Shown: piece after piece, positions 1-14,319 of the stretch | Numbering within the stretch: the first letter of the stretch is position 1 | Layout of the letters: each line of letters begins with the position of its first letter | Source: Hawksworthiomyces lignivorus | Taxonomy: Eukaryota > Ascomycota > Sordariomycetes > Ophiostomatales > Ophiostomataceae | Length of the DNA stretch: 64,000 nucleotides | Assembly (NCBI GenBank): GCA_002917075.1 | Contig: NTMA01000032.1 | Location: 1-64,000 of the forward strand | Reading direction: 5' to 3' | Position numbers and translations under genes: made by a program | Notes under the pieces: model-generated | Databases searched by the model: none | Told to the model about the DNA's origin: nothing | What the model saw: the letters and a program-made list of their open reading frames with translations, nothing else

Positions 1-3221
<3,221 letters not shown>

Positions 3222-5103
3222 TTTTAAGGCTAGAGGTCATCGAGTTAAGGATACCATTGATTTAGAACGAGTTGAAGCACCATTTCACAGTATTGTTATC
3301 CTGAAGTCTTGCTTCCTTTTCGTTGCTACATCTATACATATAGTGCAACACTTGTTTAGTAACGCCAATACCATTAGCTATGGGTTAAGATATGGGTATA
3401 CTTTTCCTGCCTCACAACCCCCAGAGTTTGACGAATGCAAAAGACTTCTATAAACGAGGCAACCATGATGAGGGGATAAGGCTTGATATTTTGTCTTCTG
3501 CACGTCGTGTATCCCTTTTTTCGTTTTCGAGGGGCCGCGCAATGATGGCGATCCATCTCCATCGAGACAATAGGGGACGAATTAACGTCAACCTCTTCTA
3601 ACTAGTAGATTCTTAGGCACGCACATAAGGCAGTAAACGCAAACAAAGAAAGCTCGTACTCGTTAGCCGATCTGTGTAGCTAATTATAGATGTTTGAAAT
3701 TGTCATCAAACCACTTAATCCACTCGGCATCAATTAAACAAAGAAATTTTTTCCAATCCCGAAAAAAAATTCAACCATAGGTGCATATAGGAACTAGTTT
3801 TCGAATTGCTTACATTTACGCTTTGATTTTTACTTCTATTTCTGAAATACTTCCATTTCTGATATGTCTACGCATCTGCAAACAGTGTATCATAAAAGGT
3901 TCCATAGCAAATACGAAGAATCCGGCGCTAGAGACTAGCTGAACAAGCCATACAGAAAACTCAGAAATTCCTCCGTATTATTTTAGATGCAAAACAATAG
4001 CGTAATGAAAGCCAAGACACATCCGAATCAACAGCAACAGAAAAATAAGGTTGCCGTGACACGGCAACACAAGCCACAAATGAAGCCCCTACATAGAAAG
4101 GCCTCAGCATAATTTTTCTTTGTAAACCGAAATTTTCACGTGTACGAAGCACGGTAGAATAGGATATTTCATCATCCTCAATGAGAAATACACCCATCTA
4201 AGATCCATGTTTCATACACTCCTAGTCATCTTCGCTCTGTCCGTCCAATATAAATCTTTTGATCGTGATGGTACTAACCTTACCTATAGCATCACTTCCA
4301 AGCTAAGAAGTCTGTAAATGGCTAACGAGGTCCAAGAATGAAAGTCCCAGTCTGATAGGAGTGATGCAAGTAGACATGATGATAAATGTCAGATGCGTTT
4401 ATACGGCTTTTTTATAACCCGCATGCTTACGACAACACATACTGACCCGCTACAATTTCAAAAAAGACCTGGCTTCCGCTTATGAGCATGTAGATAAGAG
4501 ACAAAAACACTAGGCATCACCCAATTTTGAGAATAATTGCTTTTGGCGCAAGGCAGCAACATTCTTAAATACCTACGGCGTGCAAGTTGATTGACTTATA
4601 CGCACACACGTTGACCGGCTGAAACTCCATTTTCCAGGACTGGTTAGCTTTTTATAGATCTGTTCTTCTGCTCCAGATTTATGTACTCGATGGCAATGAA
4701 TGCGAATAAAGCGAGATTCTATGAACAAATAGATCTTGCGCAGAGTATCGAGGCGCAGTTGATGATTCGCACGCCGTGGCAACTCTATGCGAATTCTGAG
4801 TTTCAATTTCCTAGGGTCGATTCGCTGAGTACTTTAAGATAGTCACCTTGTTTGATTTTCTATGTTTAGAGGATGAGGCGTTTAGGGGCCTCCTGTACGG
4901 CCTCTGTCTTCCTAGTATATAGTTCCTTGGTGCTCCAGAATTGTTCTCATGTTCAATTTGGCGTAGTGGTGTCTGATCACATAGCATTGTCTCTATTCAA
5001 TTGCCAGTATTCAATTGTTAATTTTGGTATACGCATCAACCTAAGATCTCTAGACATCATATAAAAATCTATTTTAATTCGTCTTCTGTCGTTTCTGGAT
5101 AAC
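3222..5103. other. intergenic, no gene seen
   Basis: About 1.9 kb between the arylsulfatase and the RTA1 gene. All open frames are short, lack family resemblance and have no splice-compatible partners. The stretch is AT-rich. Shortly before the RTA1 start there is a direct repeat of TATTCAATTG (about 4994-5015), of unknown meaning. Confidence 0.6.
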
Positions 5104-6121
5104 ATGGATGGATATCTAGCATACAGGGCTGAACAGTCCAATGTCACATCCAACACGACACAGGATGCCTCGTCTGATTTCGACTGGGAAATGTACCGCT
5201 ACGACCCGTCACTCGTAGCCGCCATCCACGGTGTTGCTGCGTTTGCAATTGTGACCTGTCTTCATGTTTGGCGGATCTACCGGGCCAAGACCCTCTACTT
5301 CGTGCCTTTCGCAATCGGCGGTCTATGTAAGAGCAAGCCCTTGGTTCCTCTGAATAACAAAAAATGCACATTTGTGCTAACCATTTGTTTTATCCATAAC
5401 AGTCGAGACGGTCGGGTACGGCGGGCGGATCTGGTCCCACTTCGATACAAATGCCCTCGGCGGCTTCATCATGCAAACGATCCTCATCCTCGTCGCGCCC
5501 GCGCTCTTTACGGCGTCCATCTACATGATCCTTGGCCGGCTGATCCGCACCCTCCGTGCGGAGCACTTGTTCTTCATCCCGGCGCGCTGGACCACGCGGA
5601 TCTTCGTCATGGGCGACGTGCTGTCGTTCCTGATGCAAGCGACTGGTGGGGGTGTCTCGTCGGGCGGCACGCTCGCACAGTTCAACACGGGCCAGAAGAT
5701 TGTCGTGGGTGGCCTCTTCGTCCAGCTCCTCTTCTTCGGTTTCTTCATCGTCGCCACCGGCGTTTTCCACTCTCGGCTGATCCGAGCGCCGACCGTTGTG
5801 GTGCACAGAGGCGTGGTGCCCTGGCGGCGCCACCTGCGCGTCCTCTACGTGGTGAGCGCCCTCATTCTGGTCCGCAGCATCGTCCGCGTCGTCGAGTTCC
5901 TGCAGGGGAATGATGGCGTCATTGTCGCGCACGAGGTGTTCCTCTACATGTTTGACTTCCTGCTCATGTTCGCCGTCATGCTCATCCTCCTTATCTGGTA
6001 CGTTGACGACTTGGAGTCCATGCGAGGCAGCAACAGCAAGCATGGAGAGATCGAATTTTCCAGTTTGAGCGATGGCGTGCTGCAGGAGTATCCGCCTCAA
6101 CATTGTGACCTGGCAAAATAG
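5104..6121 (+). CDS. RTA1-family multispanning membrane protein
   Basis: Fungal lipid-translocating-exporter family (yeast Rta1/Rsb1/Pug1 relatives), seven-span proteins linked to resistance to toxic lipids and drugs or to sphingoid-base export. Two exons: 5104-5326 and 5403-6121, with a 76-nt intron (GTAAGA donor, TGCTAAC branch, AACAG acceptor), giving 313 aa. The splice joins GGL to FETVGYGGR, reproducing the family's conserved FE.(V/I)GY.GR segment at the second helix. Other family marks are DVLSFLMQATGGG and VEFLQGNDG...HEVFLYMFD. The N-terminus carries Asn-Xaa-Thr/Ser sequons and precedes the first helix, as expected for an external glycosylated end. The gene is convergent with the Zn2Cys6 regulator, 200 bp away. 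Transported substrate unknown. Confidence 0.93.
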
Positions 6122-6321
6122 TTAAGAATTGTCTGCCAGACAAAGAATCACACGTTCTCCCGTATCAATTGCTCACTGTTGAGAAAGCCCATGGACTCTG
6201 CACAGGATAAAAGGTTTCATTTCCTCTCGTTTTTGATGTCTATATAGAAACTTCAGATTGTTAAATAGACGATACGTTTTTCCTCTTTACGAATGAACTC
6301 ATTCTCCCTACTCCTCGTGTC

Positions 6322-8773
6322 CTAGTCTATAGCAGCGTTCAGAAAGTCTTCCGGATCAAGGCTTATCCTATCGAATATGCCGGTCGCCCACTGCCAGTAT
6401 TCTTGACTGCTGTAAGAACCGAAATCGTCGATGCCCCATCCCATTGGCATAGCCATATTCTCTTCGGAGTTATCATAGGGTATGAGTGGTTCGTTTTCCA
6501 GGCCGGCACCCGGTGCGGTACTCGTCTCGATCCATTTCTGAATCTTGGCCTTTTTCATTCTAATCTGGGAACCCGCCCAGTCCCACGTCTCGTTGTCCCA
6601 CACACCACCGTGTGCCGCCGCCATCTCCTTCTTAGCAGCCTCAAACCGATCTGCCATTCTACCAGCTATGCTCAAAATATCAACTCGAAGTTCGAGCTTT
6701 GTAACTATTTCGGCTCTGAGCGTGTCGAGCGCCGCCTGGGCGGGTGTTGTTGAGTCCAAAAAAGAAATTGGGCGATTCGGCTCGGTCAGCTCCGGACATG
6801 TTGCGACACCTATGAAAGCCGGCAAAGGCTGTTGGGGGCTAGTGACTGCCTTCTGGAAGGCAGAGGTGGTGACGGTGGACAACTTGGCCGCACTCGGACC
6901 AGCTAGTCTAATCCACAGAAGCAAGTTTCTGGCAGCGTAGATCATTTGCGATGAGGCAGGCTGGGGAAGATAGAAATATGAGCAGACTGGGATTTCAAGC
7001 CAGTCGTCAACCCACGCCTTGAGTGCAGCTGTGAAGCCTGAAAAAATGCTAACTGTAGATACCTCTGCCAAGGTAGGCAGAACGTGAGACTGCGGCACAC
7101 TATCTACAAGAAGTGCCTCGGCCAAGAGAGGTGCGAAGAGGCGCATGTAGGCGTTATTGTAGTAGCAGGATAGGAGATCTGCGATTCGTATTGCAAATTA
7201 GTATTGTAGTCGACATTGACAAGTAATGGAACATGACCTCACTGTTGGACTTGAGAGAAGGTGGAATTGCAGTGCGCAGTCGGTTTAGCTCTGCGTGAAA
7301 CGCATCTAGACATGAGGCTGTTGAGGCTTTCGGAATACCCGGTAGATCGTCCATAAAGTTGTCCCTGGCGTGGAAATAGAATATCTTCTCTGCAAGGTAC
7401 TGGATGCGAACCAGCTGCACGACAAGTCCATCACTTTCATATTCGGCATCATCCTCGAGTTCTTTTAGGCACTGGTCAAGGTATTTTGTGTATTTCATGG
7501 GACCTAGCTGCTTTACAACTAGCGCGGCACTGTTTTGTGTTAGATTTTGCTTTGCCGAAGAATAAAAGGCAACACTTACTTTGAATTCATATACCACACG
7601 CCAAGAAGTGCGCGTCTTTCTTCATTTGTTCTCTGTCTTGGTCCTCTGCTGTGCACTAAGGTGGATTGCTGATACTTCTCTTGGATATCCGAAACGGGGC
7701 GTATGCTCAAATCCATATCGCTCACCAGACTGAGTGCTAGATGGGCAAGATTGTTGAAGTGGGCATGGCTCATGCAAAAATAATGGTAAAAACCCAAGAA
7801 GATCAAAATACCCTGGAGAAGATCCAGAGAGCGCTCAGAACGTATGAGCATAGCATCATAGATATGTTCGATGACGGCTCGACTCTGTCCTCGCATGGAT
7901 CGCAGATGGCGCACGGAAGCCACCATTCTGATGACCTGCATGAGAAATGGGTGGCTTGCCTGCAGTTGTTGTGGCGTTGTTGCAGGAGGGACGACGACGA
8001 ATGGGAAATACTGCGAGAGCCGGTCCATGTAGATTGAGAGCAAAGTGCTGTCTGACTCAATAGGTGCAAGATCGGTCTCGCTCACCGGCTCCCTACAGGT
8101 GCATGTCGGAGGTACATCCGAGTTACAGCTGGCCAGTGCAGCATGCTTAATAGGATCCCTCTGAGTCGGAAAGTCTTGAGCCGGATACCGAGAGACAGCA
8201 GGTCGCAAGGCACGGCCGCTTGTGAGACAGGCCTCATCACTGGGCGGGGTCAGTCTATCTCGACCCTCGGGTACCTCTGCTGCTTCAATCAAATCATTAA
8301 GTCTCGCTTCTAATTGTATCGTTTTCCTATTCAGGTAAGCGCAAGTTAGGCAGATACGAAACCGATAGGTATGACGAAAAGCAGAAAGTCAGTTGGCTGT
8401 CAAGCGAAGAGTACACACAGCCGAGAAAAGACAAAGGCTACAGGTAGATAAGCTGACAGCACATTCGCTCTAACAGGCACATCCAATAACACGCCAACAC
8501 GCCGTGAACAAAGCTGATTCAAGGCTCAAAGCGGTACAAAAAACGAGGCATGAAGACTGTAGGGAAGATGATGTCTTAGACTTACAGGGATTTATCCAGT
8601 CTCTTTTTCCGTGGTTTAGGGACTTGGTCGGAGCAGTCCTTGTCTTGGCTTTGGCACCGATCGCATTTCGCTCCTGGGGCTTTCATGGCGCGGTTGCAGC
8701 GTGCCTTGGCCGCTGCACATGGCGCACATGCCTTGCCCCATCTAGCGCTGCGGCTGATTTTTGTCCTCTCCAT
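6322..8773 (-). CDS. Zn2Cys6 transcription factor (four exons)
   Basis: Nuclear regulator with an N-terminal Zn(II)2Cys6 cluster, C-APC-(6)-C-(10)-C-DR-C-(6)-C, followed by a basic stretch (KPRKKR) and a short heptad-like linker (LEARLNDLI). Exons on the minus strand: 8773-8586, 8326-7580, 7529-7243 and 7178-6322. Introns of 259, 50 and 64 nt all have GT-AG ends, three of them with GTAAGT or GTGAGG donors. Predicted product 692 aa. The middle region (VVQLVRIQYLAEKI, LRTAIPPSL) matches the fungal-specific regulatory domain. I chose the ATG at 8773 because it lies just before the cluster; an in-frame ATG at 8860 would add 29 residues. The gene is divergent from the SnoaL-like gene, which makes that gene and itself likely targets. 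The first intron is long and its acceptor is the least certain junction. Confidence 0.9.
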
Positions 8774-8907
8774 TCCGGGTACTGATGAAGCGGTCACCAG
8801 TCTCACCTCTCCTAGAAGAGCCAGTGCTGGTTGTTTGCGGGAAGTACGGAGTAAAATCATCCAAGGGATCCGGGATGGTAAGCGTGGATACAAGCGTTGG
8901 TAAGATT

Positions 8908-8927
8908 CGGAATTTTCGAAAATTCCG
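8908..8927. promoter_or_regulatory. perfect 20-bp palindrome in a divergent promoter
   Basis: The sequence CGGAATTTTCGAAAATTCCG equals its own reverse complement over all 20 bases. It lies between the start of the Zn2Cys6 regulator (8773, minus) and the SnoaL-like gene (9134, plus). Its ends form CGG...CCG, the inverted triplet recognised by dimeric Zn2Cys6 proteins, here with a 14-nt spacer. It also contains a central TTCGAA. That it is an operator for the adjacent regulator is inference. Confidence 0.55.
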
Positions 8928-9133
8928 GTGTCATTCTATTGGCTCCGTGTCTCGCCTTAGCATCCGGCATTTTCAGCAGAGCCTATAGGTCTAGTGTTAC
9001 TAGCTCATGTACACTTTGTAAGTGTGATATAAATATCACCTTTGCGATCAGAGAAAATCATGAAAGTAAAATGCTATCCGTACAGCATCATCCAAAGATC
9101 ACTATCACTTTCTATTTTTTTCGAATTGCAATA

Positions 9134-9628
9134 ATGCCCAATATGTCTCAGACAACGACTCACATTCTATCCTCGCTCACTCCGCGTGAGGCTATCATTG
9201 ACGCCATGACCCGCGCACTGGTTGCGTGCGATCAGAATGATACTGAACTCTTCAATTCTGCATGGACCGGCGAGGACGCGACATTTGAGCTCAATGACGG
9301 TGAAAAAAAAGTTCTTCCCAACCTCGCGCTTATCCGCATGCACGTTCTCGACCGAGTTGGCACTATGGACACTACACATAACGTCAGCAACATCCGTGTA
9401 GATGTCAAAGACGGAGCAGATACGGCCTTTCTCATGGCTACGTCACTCGCTCAGCATTGCCCTCCCGGAAGGGGCAAGGAGCCAGATGGGCCCAAGTACC
9501 TGGTGGGCGGGCAATATTCTTTTGACGTTGTGAAAGGCAGCTCAGATGGGGTTTGGAGAATCAAGAAGGGGGCGCTAAAGGTTATTTGGACCCAAGGCGA
9601 TGCCTCGGTCATGCGAGGCGGCGCTTGA
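9134..9628 (+). CDS. SnoaL-like (NTF2-fold) protein
   Basis: Single-exon protein of 164 aa with a SnoaL_4-type fold: an N-terminal helix (AIIDAMTRALVACDQND), then the DTTHNVSNIRVDV strand with its conserved His, then LVGGQYSFDVV and WRIKKGALKVIWTQGD. The family includes bacterial polyketide cyclases, scytalone-dehydratase-like and steroid-dehydratase-like enzymes, so a small-molecule dehydratase, cyclase or isomerase is likely, but the substrate cannot be named. I chose the ATG at 9134; a second ATG at 9143 is also possible. The open frame extends further upstream, but that part has no family resemblance. It shares a 360-bp divergent promoter with the Zn2Cys6 regulator, which suggests co-regulation. 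Confidence 0.85.
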   Translation: MPNMSQTTTHILSSLTPREAIIDAMTRALVACDQNDTELFNSAWTGEDATFELNDGEKKVLPNLALIRMHVLDRVGTMDTTHNVSNIRVDVKDGADTAFLMATSLAQHCPPGRGKEPDGPKYLVGGQYSFDVVKGSSDGVWRIKKGALKVIWTQGDASVMRGGA

Positions 9629-10139
9629 GGACGAGTTGAACACGGAACAAAACTCTAGAATGTTTAGACACAGATTAACTACTTATTTTGAAATGTCTCC
9701 TGCTTAATACAACCCTGTATACTTCTCACATTGATTCAGTGAATATGCTCGCCTCTAGCCTTGCGCTAGTCGGCCGGCCTGCTTCATTAAATGTATCCCG
9801 ACTAAGAGCTTTTACTTCCCCTTTCTCAACATATCTATGAAAGGCAGGTGATAGGCAATGCTATAAAAATAAACAGATCCTCACTGTAGATGGCAGAGAC
9901 TCCCAGTAATTTAAAGCACCAATAAGGGAAAACAGTATGAAGTACAGTGTGCAGATAAATTCACGTGACCCAATTGCAGGGATTCACATTAATATTTAGC
10001 GAGTTTCTCAGGGCGATCAGTACAACATTGCTGGCTAAACTGCAGCCTAGCTGAAGCTTACGTCGGACCAGACCGAGAGCTTGTGTATTACGCATGGGAG
10101 ATCCATTGCTTGAGTACAGCGAAGAACGCATCTGCAAAA
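9629..10139. other. intergenic, no gene seen
   Basis: About 510 bp between the SnoaL-like gene and the predicted start of Vps54. No convincing coding frame. It presumably holds the 3' end of the former and the promoter and leader of the latter. If Vps54 has an extra upstream exon it would lie here, but no splice-compatible candidate was recognised. Confidence 0.5.
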
Positions 10140-13100
10140 ATGAATGCTCACCAAAAGCGAGGCTCAATGGCAAGCTCCATTCGCTCAATGGGAGAATCAC
10201 AGGATACGACTCTGGGTAGCTGGGAGCATGTTGTGCTGAGAGCAGGGCACAATGGTTCGCTACCGTCCTCTCATCCTGGGCTAAAGCATACACTAATATC
10301 TTGACAAAGCAATATCAACGTTGCTGCAGCCGCCGATAGTTCGAACGGGACTTCTGCCGTACACGACAGCCTCAGCAACAGGCGCTTACAAGCTGCCAAC
10401 CATGCGCGATATCCCTCCGGTGACACTGACGAACATTCCGCATGTCGACGTGGCCGAATTCAAGCCCTATTCAGCACAAGTCGGTGAATTATACCAAAAG
10501 TTGGAAAAGGTGAAGGAGAGTCAAGATGCAGTGGCAGGTATGATTGGCATAGCGGCCAGTAAAATAGATGGACCCATTGCTTTCCTTGACGGCGACCGCG
10601 CATGGCTTGAAAAGCGTCCATCTGCATCCCAGAAAAGCTCCATTTCTTCTGTATCCTTGCTTTCATCAATTGAGGGACCAAGCTTGATACAAAGATCTAG
10701 CTCAGTGCCGCCGCCGCTGTCGGCTGTCCCAGCTGTCTATTTCGATGACAACTTTCATTTAGAAAATCCTCGCATATTTGATGTGGTCAGTGAGGGCTCA
10801 GTAGTTGCTCTCCCACCGCCACGGACACGGAATGAGAAGGCCTCCGCAGAAAGGAAGACACAGGCACCACTAAAATCCCTGGCAACAAATGCTATATTGC
10901 AGGAAAAGCTGTCATGGTACATGGACACAATCGAGATGAATCTCGTAGCGTCCATTTCAGCAGCGTCCACGACTTTTTTCTCTGCTCTTGGCTCACTTCA
11001 AGATCTCCACTCAGAGGCTGCCGAGTCCGTGAAGAGAATCAAGGCTCTTGGGAGAGAGCTCAAGACTCTGGATAGGGAAATTGCAATCAGAGGGTTAAAC
11101 ATTGTCAAGAAGCGGCAGCAGCGGCAAAATGTTCAACAGTTAAACAGCGCAGTGTTACAGTTAAAGCATTTCGTTGATGGCATCGCCACCTGCGAGTCTC
11201 TCGTCGACAATGGAGAGGCAGAGAAGGCTTTGGAAAGCATCGAATCTCTCGAGAAACTCATTGCTGGAGAGCCAGACTTGTCAAACACTGTCAGAAGAGA
11301 CGGACAGAAAGTCCAGCTAAGAGATCTCAGAGGCGCAACAATGCTCAAAGGAGTCTGCGATGATTTGAGCACATTGGGATCTCGGATCGGAAAAGCCTAT
11401 GAGATACGGTTGCTTGGTGTTCTTATGGAAGACCTCAGGCGTCACTCTAATACTGTGTCCACACAGGAGGTGCTCGTCCGTTGGACAAGTGTCGCGGTGC
11501 GGTCTCGCGGCGTCCAGCCACAGGAGCCTTCTGCCCTCCCATCGTACATGAGCTCAACCGGTGGTCTTCGTTCTGAACTGCTAGAGATCCTAACTGGCTT
11601 AGACCGAACGAAGCATATCACTGCTGCCGCTACTGCGTATAGGGAGGCTGCGCTGAAGGAGATTCGCAATCTGGTTCAGAGACCTCTGCCGAGCTCAAAC
11701 GACGATGACATCGAGTCCATGTCGTCATCATCAACCGCGGCAAGAAGAAGACATCTGTCCCAGCAACAGAAGACATCCATTCTAGCTCGCAACCTTCGAG
11801 CTCTTGCTCCCAACGATGCTGAAGAACTGCTCGTCAAGATATATATCAGTGTCGCTGAGACATTGAGGAGGCTGACGACGCAAGTCAAATTGCTTTTCGA
11901 CGCTGCCAGCTCGCTAGGTAACGATTCCAGCCCTTCAGGACAGAAATCTCAGAGTGCTGCTCTTGCGGTACAAGAAATTCACAAAGAGATAGACCCCCCA
12001 AATCTCTTGGGTCAGGCTGTAGACGTTGCGCAGGATCATATTGTAAAGCTCCTCCGGGCTCGCTCGCAGCAGAGTTCACATCTATCGCTAATCTGGTTCC
12101 TACGGTACTTTACTCTAAATCTTTACTTCACTGACGAGTGCGAATCAATCTCTGGGCGCAGCGGCACAGCCCTTAAGACAGTCGTCAATGGACAAATTAA
12201 GGACTTTGTGCAGCAGTATGCCAACATGGAAGAGCAAAGGCTTGTTCAAGGCATGGACTCTGACAAATTAGAAGCGAAAGTCTTCTCTGAGAAAAATACG
12301 GCCGAGCTCGATGGAATACTAGCCTGCAGTACAAAAGACCCACCTGAATGGTCAGATAGCCTCAAACTCTGGCTTCCATATTCAGAGGACGATAGTGAAT
12401 CGGATGAAGCTGAAGATCATCCCCAATCCAGCAGCGGTGGCACAGCCCGAACAAGGCATGCATCCATTGACGAGGAGATATTCGTGCTTCCCAATTTTGC
12501 GATTCTTTGCATGAATGGCTTATCTCGCTTCTTGCAACTGATAGCCAGCATCCCTTCGATAGCTCTGGATGTCGGAGCTTGCTTGATTTCCCATCTCGAG
12601 CTTTTTGACGCACGCTGTGCACAGCTGATCTTGGACGGAGAAGCAAAGCAGTCAGCAGGCCTAAAGAGTATCACCTTGAAGCACCTAGTTCTCGGCTCGC
12701 AAGCGCTGGGGTTTATTGCAATCCTGATCAGTCACGTTCGCGAGTTTATCAGGCGCCATGCTGGAAGCGATACTGCGGCCCCGATAGTCGCCAGGTTTGA
12801 TATAGTCAAGCGTCTCTTCCAGGAACATCAGAACAGCATGCACGACAAAATAGTCGAAAGCATAAGCCGCCTAGCCGCCTCTCATATCAAGGCTATGAAG
12901 ACCATTAATTGGGACGACGGCCAGACGAGCGTGCATTCTTACATTAAAGCGGTAACCAAAGATACGACCACGCTGAAGCGCATGCTGAACAAGATGCTAC
13001 CAGAGAGATTGATTCTCATACTCATGACGCCGATCTTCGCTAGTTACAAAGTCCAGCTCAGCAAAGCATTCCAAGAGGCAGATGTCAAGACGGAATTGGG

Positions 13101-13352
13101 TCAGCAAAGGTAAGTCTATTCGAGCACTGAGCAGGCTTTCAATTTGTACTAATTTGGTGCAGTATGCTCTATGACGTTGAGTTCTTTGAGTCCAAGCTCA
13201 GCAAGATGGATGGCTTCGGTGATACTGGAGAACACCTAGTTGCAATCATCAAGTCGAAGAAAGTTAAGAGTGCCATACCAGCCGCTGAAACCGCCGCGGT
13301 ACTTGAGTCGGAAGACACGGAAAGGAAAGCAAAAGCAGAAACAGAAGCATGA
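10140..13352 (+). CDS. VPS54: Vps54, GARP tethering complex subunit
   Basis: Subunit of the Golgi-associated retrograde protein complex (with Vps51, Vps52 and Vps53), which tethers endosome-derived vesicles at the trans-Golgi. Exons 10140-10254, 10310-13109 and 13163-13352; introns of 55 and 53 nt, the second with a textbook TACTAAT branch. Product 1034 aa. The first splice restores the family block AISTLLQPPIVRTGL, followed by RDIPPVTLTNIPHV. Central coiled-coil region: LQEKLSWYMDTIEMNL through LKTLDREIAIRG. The Vps54 C-terminal domain begins near VLPNFAILCMNGLSRFL. The short last exon (DVEFFESKL...GFGDTGEHL) matches the family end. The least sure point is the N-terminus: the ATG at 10140 is the first in-frame ATG, and 10167 is an alternative. 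The only obvious housekeeping gene of the left half. Confidence 0.93.
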
Positions 13353-14319
13353 AATGAATAATGTGTGAGCCGAATCAGCTTACTGTAGGCCTTGGAAGTG
13401 TATTTATACTTCATAGTTAAATATCTGGTTTCGTGCTACCATCCTTGGAAATTATAAGTTCCAAATGGCTTTGCAGAAGGAATATGCACTCATTGTCTAC
13501 CCAAGTATAAGAGCCAGCACCCTCAGCCGCAATACCTCCAATAACGGCACTCACAAAGAAGAACCCGTTGGCAACCACACTTAGCGCATAAGGCTGAAAC
13601 CATTCAAAGATCCATTGAGCCTACCGATTGGCAGAGCCTAAATGAACCAGCAAACGGTGCTGGGTAGACACGAGTTTATTTTGATATTGTTGGCCCGTTA
13701 GCTTATAACGGTTTGTGTGTTTCTTAGAGTTAAATAGTGCATTAATTCATTTAAAAAATTCAGTTAATAAAGATACAAGGTTACTACTTTAAAATTAAGA
13801 AATTGTAGTGTATTTCCAGTGATAGAAAAGTTGGCTTTTTTGTGGTGTGTTTTGAACTGAAATTTAGCTGGCGGCGCATCTATCAAACTTGGACTGGGCC
13901 GTCTATCAAGTTCCTTTTTGTTTAGTTGAAGAAAGGGTAGTGGTATTTAGCTTTCACTAGATAGGACTAGGAAGATTGGCCGCTTATCTTTCGACCACCA
14001 TATAAGTTCCACTCTTTTAATGTGCACCTCCGCATTCAACAAAATCAGTAGTCCTCAGTTCCGTTTATTCTTTCTCACACCATACACCAAATCGTGGTCT
14101 AAGACGAGATCTGAAGAGAGCCGAACCCTATACGATTCTATCGCAGATAGCTCAGATCCAGATTCAAATCCATCAGAATCAACAAGATTTACACTCTTGC
14201 CACCTAAAATGCAGACCACCCTTCCCTGCTTAGATTCTCACCAGTGCCGATAAGGGAAAGATTCAGGGAACCTCGTGAGGATACGAGGCCGTAGAGCCTC
14301 TAAAACATATATATCAGAT
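13353..14319. other. intergenic with an AT-rich core, no gene seen
   Basis: About 970 bp between Vps54 and the second Zn2Cys6 regulator. The stretch 13680-13870 is AT-rich. From about 14000 to 14253 there is an open frame, but it has no recognisable similarity and ends before the regulator, so I read it as leader sequence. Confidence 0.5.

Noticed and set aside
5390..6103. 237-codon minus-strand frame opposite RTA1
   Set aside because: Rich in Asp/Glu/His/Arg as expected from the complement of a GC-rich membrane protein; a shadow frame.
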